Shown: piece by piece, positions 1 through 5,998 of the stretch
How positions within the stretch are numbered: position 1 is the first letter of the stretch
Layout: each line of letters begins with the position of its first letter
Assembly: GCA_947306605.1 (NCBI GenBank)
Contig: CAMZHB010000025.1
Coordinates: forward strand, 1-11,114
DNA length: 11,114 nucleotides
DNA from: an uncultured Prevotellaceae bacterium
GTDB lineage: Bacteria; Bacteroidota; Bacteroidia; Bacteroidales; Bacteroidaceae
Reading direction: 5' to 3'
The notes under the pieces: model-generated
Databases searched by the model: none
What the model saw: only the letters and a program-made list of their open reading frames with translations
Told to the model about the DNA's origin: nothing
Position numbers and translations under genes: made by a program

Positions 1-438
1 GCTCTGATTGCACTGTTGGCTGTGGCTTCTTATATTGCACTCTACCGACGTGACAAGAACCGTGGTGATGTTGTCGGCCAGCGAATCAAAGGTGCGAGCC
101 GCTTATCGATGAATCGTATGAAGCAAGCCAAAAAATTGATGTCGGAAAACCGTACTGATGCATTCTATGAAGAGACTCATCGTGCCTTAATGGGTTATTT
201 GGCTGACAAACTCAACATTCCTTTGGCGGAATTCAGTAAAGAAACGGTACGTAATCGTGCTGAAGAGCGTCAGATTCCTCTTGACAAAATCGAGACTTAT
301 TTAGATTTGCTCGATTCCTGTGAAATGTACCGTTATTCCAAGGATAAGGCACAGAATGAGTCTCCTATGTCGCTCTATCAGCAAGCTATTGCGATGATAA
401 TCCAAGTTGAATCAGTATCTAAGAAGAATAAAAAATGA
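1..438 (+). CDS. batD: BatD family protein, C-terminal part (5' end outside window)
   Basis: The reading frame is open from the first base, so this is the last 145 residues of a longer protein. It begins inside a hydrophobic segment (ALIALLAVASYIALY) followed by basic residues (YRRDKNR), as expected for the single C-terminal membrane anchor of BatD with a cytoplasmic tail. The tail is helical and contains the pattern FYEETHRALMGYLADKLNI, a late CEMYRYS segment and a final helix, which resemble the BatD C-terminus of Bacteroidetes. BatD belongs to the Bat (Bacteroides aerotolerance) complex, whose large N-terminal part lies in the periplasm; its biochemical role is not settled. The stop codon overlaps the batE start (ATGA), so the two are probably translationally coupled. 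The assignment rests on the tail and on the adjacent batE. Confidence 0.82.
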   Translation, partial: ALIALLAVASYIALYRRDKNRGDVVGQRIKGASRLSMNRMKQAKKLMSENRTDAFYEETHRALMGYLADKLNIPLAEFSKETVRNRAEERQIPLDKIETYLDLLDSCEMYRYSKDKAQNESPMSLYQQAIAMIIQVESVSKKNKK

Positions 439-1205
439 CACTGCATAGATTCGTTATTATAGTTGCGATGTTTGTATGCACAAGTGGCTTTGCTGCGGCT
501 GCATCTCATGAATTGCTTCCCCAAGAATTGAAAGCGACGGCTGACAGTCTGTATGCGGCACAACAATATGAAGCTGCAGCCAATCTATATGAGAAATTGT
601 GCAAAGAAGGTGAGAGTGCGGAGGTATTATATAACTTGGGAAATGCTTATTATCGGATGCACGATTTAGGTCATGCGATACTGAACTATGAACGAGCCGC
701 CAAGTTGTCTCCAAGTGACGGTGACATTCGTTTTAATTTGTCATTAGCACGCGGAAAAACGATTGACAAAATTGAATCGCCGGATAATTTCTTCGTAAAT
801 GGCTTTAAGTCGGTGATTAATCGATATACGTCCGATAGTTGGGGCCGTGTAGCCATCGGTGCATTTGTCTTAATGTGTCTGATGTTTCTTTTGTACCGTT
901 TTTCGTCGCGTATGTTGCTGCGTAAAATTGGTTTCTTCGGGGCCATGGTGCTTCTGTTGTTTGTTATCATGGGAAACGTCTTCGCTTACTTTCAGAAGAA
1001 AGATGCCATGGGCGGCACGACGGCCATAGTAATGAATGTGTCGGAGATAAAGAGCTCTCCATCGGAAAGCGGGTCAACGTTGTTTAAACTGCACGAGGGA
1101 ACAAAAGTAACGGTATTAGACAATAGCATGAGAGAGTGGGCTAAAATTGTGATTTCAGACGGTAAAACGGGTTGGATTCACAAGGACAGCATGGAGAAAA
1201 TTTAA
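435..1205 (+). CDS. batE: BatE-like TPR and SH3 membrane protein
   Basis: This is a 256-residue protein. Visible in order: a signal peptide (residues 1-23, hydrophobic core then FAAAA); tetratricopeptide repeats at about 29-105, with the typical ALYNLGNAYYR-type pattern at 63-73 and AILNYERAAKLSP at 81-93; two membrane segments at about 138-155 and 166-185; and a C-terminal bacterial SH3-like domain at about 196-256 (SSPSESGSTLFKLHEGTKV, then WAKIVISDGKTGWI). This order is that of BatE in Bacteroidetes. BatE is thought to work with BatA, BatB, BatC and BatD at the inner membrane in oxygen tolerance or envelope stress; no reaction is known. The start follows from the ATGA overlap with batD and the good signal peptide directly after it. 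It is probably cotranscribed with the upstream bat genes and with the PAP2 gene 23 bases downstream. Confidence 0.87.
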   Translation: MTLHRFVIIVAMFVCTSGFAAAASHELLPQELKATADSLYAAQQYEAAANLYEKLCKEGESAEVLYNLGNAYYRMHDLGHAILNYERAAKLSPSDGDIRFNLSLARGKTIDKIESPDNFFVNGFKSVINRYTSDSWGRVAIGAFVLMCLMFLLYRFSSRMLLRKIGFFGAMVLLLFVIMGNVFAYFQKKDAMGGTTAIVMNVSEIKSSPSESGSTLFKLHEGTKVTVLDNSMREWAKIVISDGKTGWIHKDSMEKI

Positions 1206-1228
1206 TGTTGCCGAAACGATAACTGATC

Positions 1229-1927
1229 ATGCTGACGATGGATGAGATATTATCACTGGACCGACAGATTACATTATTCCTAAATGGCTCGGACTCGTCA
1301 TTTATGGACTATGTAATGCTACAGGCAACGGCTACGGTTACGTGGATACCTGTTGGTCTGCTGTGTTTGTGGATTATATATAAGCACACGTCGTTCAGAA
1401 ATTTGCTTGTAGTGCTTTTGTTTTTAGCCTTGTGCCTTATTATTTCAGACCAGACTTCTTGTGCTCTGTTCAAACCTATGTTCAGACGTTTCCGTCCCAC
1501 TCATGATCCCCTTTTAGCTGGTTTAATCGATGTTGTTAACAATTATCGTGGCGGGCGTTACGGATTCTTTTCGGCGCATGCTTCGAATACATTGACAATA
1601 GCCATATTCTTTTGCAAGATTTTCCGTCATAAAATCGTTACTCTCCTATTTATGAGTTGGGTTCTCCTGAATTGTTACACGCGTGTCTATCTAGGCGTCC
1701 ATTTTTTCGGAGATATTGTTGTCGGACTCTGCTTTGGGGTGCTCTGGGGCCATCTTATGTATTGGTTATACGAGAAATACTTTGAACCACGTCCTTTCCG
1801 TGCATCACAAGGCGCATGTACAATTAAAGGATATCCCATTCGCGAGATGAAATGGCTTTCCTGGGCCATCGTAGCTACATATGCGGCAATACTGATTATA
1901 GCTTTCGTGTGGTCAGGCCTGACATAA
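1229..1927 (+). CDS. PAP2-family membrane phosphatase
   Basis: This is a 232-residue integral membrane protein with all three PAP2 (type 2 phosphatidic acid phosphatase) signatures. Motif 1 is KPMFRRFRP at 82-90. Motif 2 is FFSAHAS at 113-119, where H117 is the general acid and SAH replaces the usual SGH. Motif 3 is TRVYLGVHFFGD at 151-162, with R152, H158 as nucleophile and D162. Hydrophobic segments lie at about 34-51, 59-76, 120-131, 136-152, 162-180 and 211-228. Such enzymes remove phosphate from lipid phosphates or pyrophosphates such as undecaprenyl pyrophosphate, lipid A or phosphatidylglycerol phosphate, with the active site at the periplasmic face. The substrate cannot be read from sequence. 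An alternative start at 1238 (MDEIL) fits at least as well. The gene follows batE by 23 bases and is probably in the same operon. Confidence 0.9.
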   Translation: MLTMDEILSLDRQITLFLNGSDSSFMDYVMLQATATVTWIPVGLLCLWIIYKHTSFRNLLVVLLFLALCLIISDQTSCALFKPMFRRFRPTHDPLLAGLIDVVNNYRGGRYGFFSAHASNTLTIAIFFCKIFRHKIVTLLFMSWVLLNCYTRVYLGVHFFGDIVVGLCFGVLWGHLMYWLYEKYFEPRPFRASQGACTIKGYPIREMKWLSWAIVATYAAILIIAFVWSGLT

Positions 1928-1929
1928 AA

Positions 1930-1958
1930 ACGTAAGAACCTGTTTTGGATTCTTACGT
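1930..1958 (-). terminator. Hairpin terminator between convergent genes
   Basis: A 9-bp perfect inverted repeat has arms at 1930-1938 (ACGTAAGAA) and 1950-1958 (TTCTTACGT). With one bulged A at 1949, two further C-G pairs close a TGTTTT loop. On the minus strand the hairpin is followed at once by TTTTT (A tract 1926-1930 on the plus strand), the form of an intrinsic terminator for the pseudouridine synthase gene. No T tract follows on the plus strand, so for the bat/PAP2 transcript it may act only as a 3' stabilising hairpin or as a weak terminator. Confidence 0.75.
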
Positions 1959-1965
1959 CTCTGCA

Positions 1966-2871
1966 TTAGTTATTCCCAACTGCGAACAGTTTCGTGAAAG
2001 CCGGGGGAAAGGGTGTCTCAAATTGCATCATTTTCCCCGTAATCGGGTGTTTGAAAACCAAGAGAAAAGCATGCAGCCCGAGACGATTGATTGGATTGTC
2101 GTCAGGGCGGCCGTATTTCCGGTCACCTACGACTGGGTGTCCTATAACTTGCATGTGAACGCGAATTTGGTTCTTCCGTCCGGTTTCAAGCTTCAGTTCG
2201 ACGAGTGAATAATTGCCTTTGCTGTCTAAAGTCCAATAATGCGTTATGGCACGTTTGCCTCCGTTGTCGGTAGGGCTGCTATAGGTGTGGAAAGCTTTGT
2301 TATCCTTCAGCCAAGAGTCGACGGTGCCTTGTTTTTCCTCCATTATTCCACTGACAACAGCTACGTATCTTCTGTCAAAGACCAATTCGCGCCAGTGTTT
2401 GTCAAACAATTGTTGAACCTCTGTTGTTTTTGCGAAAATCATTAATCCGGATGTCTCCCTGTCAAGGCGGTGTACGACGTGGGCATTGCAACCTCGTCTC
2501 ATTTTTTGAAAGTAATCGTCGAGCAAAGTTTTGACACACAACCCCGTAAAACCACTTTGCATGGAAACAATCCCGGCTTGTTTTTCAATAACTACGAGCC
2601 ATTGGTCCTCATATACGATTTTTACGAAAGAATTTCCCGCAAGCGGGTCGCGCTGATGCTTCAAGATGTCAACATGCATACCTTTCTTCAACGGATAGTC
2701 GAATTGCGTGACGGCATGCCCGTTAACGAGAATGCATTTCTTCTGTAAGCACAACTTAAGTTTGTTTTTGCTCAGCGTTTTTGAATTCTCGATTAAATAG
2801 TTAAGCAAATGGTCCGGTTTATCTACAATAAAGGTTTCGCGAAAATCCGACTTATAATTTTTTTTGTCCAT
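1966..2871 (-). CDS. RluA-family 23S rRNA/tRNA pseudouridine synthase
   Basis: This is a 301-residue enzyme that converts uridine to pseudouridine in RNA. An S4 RNA-binding domain spans about 18-72 (HLLNYLIENS, KNKLKLCLQKKCILVNGHAV, LKKGMHVDIL). The RluA catalytic domain follows from about 84. It contains the signature HRLDRETSG at 134-142 with D137 as the expected catalytic aspartate, the conserved GRKNQIRVHM at 231-240, and GDRKYGRP then RLGLHAFLLVFKHP at 249-276. Length and the S4 domain fit the RluD/RluC branch. The exact uridine modified cannot be told, so no symbol is given. The gene starts 67 bases after the stop of the upstream PEP-synthase-like gene on the same strand and may be cotranscribed with it. 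It ends at a hairpin with a T tract. Confidence 0.93.
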   Translation of the reverse strand: MDKKNYKSDFRETFIVDKPDHLLNYLIENSKTLSKNKLKLCLQKKCILVNGHAVTQFDYPLKKGMHVDILKHQRDPLAGNSFVKIVYEDQWLVVIEKQAGIVSMQSGFTGLCVKTLLDDYFQKMRRGCNAHVVHRLDRETSGLMIFAKTTEVQQLFDKHWRELVFDRRYVAVVSGIMEEKQGTVDSWLKDNKAFHTYSSPTDNGGKRAITHYWTLDSKGNYSLVELKLETGRKNQIRVHMQVIGHPVVGDRKYGRPDDNPINRLGLHAFLLVFKHPITGKMMQFETPFPPAFTKLFAVGNN

Positions 2872-2886
2872 CTTGCGAGATTCTAT

Positions 2887-2916
2887 ATTTGAGATACGAA
2901 ACGTTACATTTGAGAT
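2887..2916. repeat. Pair of 9-bp direct repeats upstream of the pseudouridine synthase
   Basis: ATTTGAGAT occurs at 2887-2895 and again at 2908-2916, a period of 21 bases or about two helical turns. The gap between them contains the short palindrome AACGTT (2900-2905). The pair lies 16-45 bases upstream of the minus-strand start at 2871, where a promoter or operator could sit. No clean TAnnTTTG element was found beside it on the minus strand. A regulatory role is only a suggestion, since two 9-mers in AT-rich intergenic DNA can occur by chance. Confidence 0.3.
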
Positions 2917-2938
2917 GAATGGTGGTGGGTCCTTGTTG

Positions 2939-5902
2939 TCATTCTACATCAGGTTTCATGACAACGCCAAGACTCTTCCGCCCGTCCATTTTCACGATTA
3001 GTGGTTTCTCAAAATGAACAAGGCGCAAAAATTGGCTCTCCCACGTGGCCGCATGTTGGTTCAGGAAGTCTTCATCAAACCATCCGTCACCGCGATATGG
3101 GTTTACGGTGAAATAACCTACGCCAAAGCTCGTCATATTCTGGAAAAAGTGAGTCCCTTGGCTTGGTTCAATTTGATAATTCTTCAACCCGCACTCTGTT
3201 ATAACGCCCGCATTGCTTATATTAGCCCACTTGACGGGAATTCCAAGGAAGCTGTCGCTGCTTCCCCAGCGTCCTGGACCGATAAGAATGTAGTTGCGGC
3301 CTTCATCAAAGAACTTGCGGTTGATTTTCTCAATTTCGTATGCGATATTCTGGTTGTTGGTATTACTGAACTGGTTACTCTTAACATATAACACGTCATG
3401 AATGTCGGTCATTATCCCATGTCCGAGCACACTGGTAGAACACAGTATCGTGTCTTCCTTATTTATAACGCTTAAATCTTCATCCATGACTTCCTTGGAG
3501 TCAACAATGGGACGGATTTGTAGCAGATAGAAAGTCGCATGTTCGTTTGACGTATCAAAATTAACGGCAAATTCAATCTCAACTGGGCGACCCATTTCTT
3601 TTTGTCCGATACCGAGCAATTGGTCTAGGGTATCTGCCAGCGGAAAAACATTGTGCTGAAGAACATTTACGAAAGAGATAATCTTACGTCCGCCTGGATA
3701 CAATCCGTCTCGGATAGTCTGGTCATACGGGTCGTATGTGGAAGCGATATACTTGAGTGTACCGTCTTCTTCTGCCTCTTTTACGCCCAGCTTAAGCAGA
3801 TTAAATCCATCGTTAACCGTACATGGCTTCTCTGTATGTCCTAGGTCCAAACCGTAAAAATGGGTTTGTGTTTCACGCAAAGCCATATCCATTGTACTCA
3901 TCTGAAGAACGCTGTGAGGATGTCTGGGAGAAAAATGCAGAGAGCGACCTCCGTCCACGATATATTTGCCTAAACCAAGAGCAAGACTGCATGTGCCGTC
4001 TTCAGCCTGCTCATCGCCAATCGGATAAAAGTTTATGGAACGGGCAACGCCGGAAATGTTCGGATAGAAACGCCCGTTGTGCTCGCTTCCAACGGCTTCC
4101 TGCAGCACCACAGCCATCTTTTCCTGATCTATCAAGTTTGACGTAGCCAGCATATACGTCTTGCTCTCTTTATAGAACGTGGAAGCATACACGGCCTTGA
4201 TTGCATTTGAAACAGCATGCCGGTGTTCTGTTTTGTTCTCAATTGGCGGAACCATGTAAGTGGAGTAAACGCCGGCGAAAGGCTGATAGTGTGAATCTTC
4301 AAGCAAACTGGATGAGCGTACAGCAATTGGACCGCTGATTACGTCAGTCAAAGCAGCGATGTTCTTCTGTATCTCTTCGGGCAATTCCGCTTTAAGAAAC
4401 GCTTGGAGAATTGTGTCGTCATCCACGTCCTGCAAAGCGACCGGGTAAAGGTCGTTATTTTCCATAAACTGGTCGAAAATGTCGGTGCAGATGACTACAG
4501 TTCGCGGAATATTCACGTTCATTCGTTCCGTGTCAAGTGTAGGATAACGCTTAATCATTCCAGCCATAAAAGCAAGGCCTCTGCCTTTTCCGCCAAGCGA
4601 CCCGTTTCCCATTCGGGCAAAGTTGCTGTATTCATCAAAGCGGTCACGCTGATATATGGCGATTGTGCCTAAGTTTTTCATTTTTCTGTATCGCACAATC
4701 AAATGGAAAATCAAGTCTCTGGCCTCTTTGAGGTTCTCGTAGTCGCTTACGTCAATTTTTTTCAAGATTTCAGCCGGAGGGAACATGGCTCTGCTGTAGA
4801 AAAAACGGGAGAAATGGTCATGAGACAAGTGATAAACGAGAGATGTGTCAGGTATTTCGTATATTTTGTGCTGCAAATCTTTCAGGTCCTTGATTCTCAT
4901 AATTTCATTCCCAGTTTCAGGATTGATAATGACAAAGTCGCCAAAGCCGAAACGGGCAGATATTTCACGCCGTAATTCTTGTGGGAAATTCTTGGAGGAT
5001 TTTTCAATGAAGGCAGCGCCTAGTTTTTCAGCGTATACCGCATTTGTCGTATCTGATGATTCTAATATAAAAGGAATAGTCCTGCCTGTTTCACGAACAT
5101 GTTGGCCAAATCGGAAGCCAGCTAAAGGATCTTTTTTGCCATTCCGATTGATGCTCATGTCAGATACGATACCAAGAATATGGTCTTTGTATTGTTCGAA
5201 AGTAGCCATGGCTTCTTCGTAATCGCGGGCGAGTAAAATCTTCGGACGTCCCCTCATACGAAGATGCATAAGGTGATTGTTGAGCGCTTCCTTTGAGAAT
5301 TCCTGGCTTTGTTCCAATACGAATGTATACAGATGGGTTAAGGCAGATGAATAAAAGCGGATACTGTCTTCCACAAGCAATATAATCTGGACTCCGGCGC
5401 TTGTCGTATCCACTGGCGCGTTCATTTTGTCTTCAAGTAGCTTGATGATGGCAATCAAAAGCTCTGTATTGCCCAGCCAGCTGAATATATAATCAATGAC
5501 ACTCATGTCAGCCGTTGCCACACGCTTGCTAACCTCTTTTGAAAAGGGCGTAAGCACGACCATTGGGATTGAAGGATATTTTTTCTTGATGTGTTCTGCC
5601 TCTTGGAACGTGTCCTTGTGATCCATATTGGGCATACAGATAATCAGGTCAAAGTGGCGATATCGCAACAAGTCCATAGCCTCTTCAGTTGTCAGCACTT
5701 GTGTGATGCGCGGCGGAGAACTTAAACTTAATGCGTTATATTCGTTGTAGATTTGTTCATCTACGCGCCCGTCATCCTCAAGTATAAACGAATCATAGCG
5801 GGTTGCGACCAAGAGGATGCTGTATATACGCTTTTGCATCAGGTCTGCAAATGCTGTATCGCGCAATGCCAATGTTTTTAAATCGGGTATTCTGCTCATC
5901 AT
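2939..5902 (-). CDS. Two-receiver PEP-synthase-like ATP-grasp protein without phosphohistidine domain
   Basis: This is a 987-residue protein, usually annotated as phosphoenolpyruvate synthase or PEP/pyruvate-binding protein. Residues 26-158 are a receiver-like fold with no acceptor aspartate (FDLIICMPNMD, 84-94). Residues 172-318 are a second receiver-like domain with acidic E178/D179, candidate acceptor D248, S282/S283 and K301. A middle helical region follows, with YHLSHDHFSRFF at 357-368. Residues 430-800 are the PPDK N-terminal ATP-grasp module: GSLGGKGRG (434-442, K439), PIAVRSSSLLED (525-536, R529), FAG (542-544) and closing LLQIRPIV (793-800). About 187 further residues include LIGPGRWGSSDS (873-884). 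The phosphohistidine swivelling domain and the PEP-binding TIM barrel are absent, although real PEP synthase of about 800 residues has both. The protein likely binds ATP and may be controlled through the receivers, but its reaction is unknown. No signal peptide is seen, so it is probably cytoplasmic. A second ATG lies one codon in. Confidence 0.85.
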   Translation of the reverse strand: MMSRIPDLKTLALRDTAFADLMQKRIYSILLVATRYDSFILEDDGRVDEQIYNEYNALSLSSPPRITQVLTTEEAMDLLRYRHFDLIICMPNMDHKDTFQEAEHIKKKYPSIPMVVLTPFSKEVSKRVATADMSVIDYIFSWLGNTELLIAIIKLLEDKMNAPVDTTSAGVQIILLVEDSIRFYSSALTHLYTFVLEQSQEFSKEALNNHLMHLRMRGRPKILLARDYEEAMATFEQYKDHILGIVSDMSINRNGKKDPLAGFRFGQHVRETGRTIPFILESSDTTNAVYAEKLGAAFIEKSSKNFPQELRREISARFGFGDFVIINPETGNEIMRIKDLKDLQHKIYEIPDTSLVYHLSHDHFSRFFYSRAMFPPAEILKKIDVSDYENLKEARDLIFHLIVRYRKMKNLGTIAIYQRDRFDEYSNFARMGNGSLGGKGRGLAFMAGMIKRYPTLDTERMNVNIPRTVVICTDIFDQFMENNDLYPVALQDVDDDTILQAFLKAELPEEIQKNIAALTDVISGPIAVRSSSLLEDSHYQPFAGVYSTYMVPPIENKTEHRHAVSNAIKAVYASTFYKESKTYMLATSNLIDQEKMAVVLQEAVGSEHNGRFYPNISGVARSINFYPIGDEQAEDGTCSLALGLGKYIVDGGRSLHFSPRHPHSVLQMSTMDMALRETQTHFYGLDLGHTEKPCTVNDGFNLLKLGVKEAEEDGTLKYIASTYDPYDQTIRDGLYPGGRKIISFVNVLQHNVFPLADTLDQLLGIGQKEMGRPVEIEFAVNFDTSNEHATFYLLQIRPIVDSKEVMDEDLSVINKEDTILCSTSVLGHGIMTDIHDVLYVKSNQFSNTNNQNIAYEIEKINRKFFDEGRNYILIGPGRWGSSDSFLGIPVKWANISNAGVITECGLKNYQIEPSQGTHFFQNMTSFGVGYFTVNPYRGDGWFDEDFLNQHAATWESQFLRLVHFEKPLIVKMDGRKSLGVVMKPDVE

Positions 5903-5917
5903 TCAAGTTTCTTACTC

Positions 5918-5925
5918 CAAAAGTA
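5918..5925 (-). promoter_or_regulatory. Putative -7 promoter element for the PEP-synthase-like gene
   Basis: Read on the minus strand this is TACTTTTG, a full match to the Bacteroidetes -7 consensus TAnnTTTG. A possible -33 TTG lies about 22 bases upstream on the same strand, in AAATTGAAC. The element sits 16 bases ahead of the start codon at 5902, which would give a very short 5' leader. The call rests on the motif and its position only. Confidence 0.5.
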
Positions 5926-5968
5926 CGCATTTTCATTTATCTATGTTCAATTTGCTCTCTGTTTTTTG

Positions 5969-5976
5969 TAACTTTG
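5969..5976 (+). promoter_or_regulatory. Putative -7 promoter element for guaA
   Basis: TAACTTTG is a full match to the Bacteroidetes -7 consensus TAnnTTTG and ends 22 bases before the guaA start codon. A TTTG at 5951-5954 could serve as the -33 element, but the 14-base spacer is shorter than the usual 19-21. The leader left for the transcript would be only about 15 bases, with no room for a purine riboswitch. Confidence 0.6.
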
Positions 5977-5998
5977 CTCGCAAAATATCAATTATAGT

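Noticed and set aside
113..119. Possible inactivation of the PAP2 enzyme because SAH replaces SGH in motif 2 (protein residues 113-119)
   Set aside because: The histidine and the flanking serines are kept, and related Bacteroidetes proteins, as I recall them, also vary here, so loss of activity is not supported.
1945..2748. Series of plus-strand open frames (1945-2208, 2239-2445, 2470-2748)
   Set aside because: All are antisense to the well-supported RluA-family gene and lack recognisable motifs.
3014..5222. Several plus-strand open frames of 60-125 codons
   Set aside because: They are complementary to the 987-residue ATP-grasp protein, which has strong motif support along its length.
5977..5998. 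Purine riboswitch ahead of guaA
   Set aside because: Only about 22 bases lie between the promoter element and the start codon, too short for an aptamer, and no aptamer-like pairing was seen.
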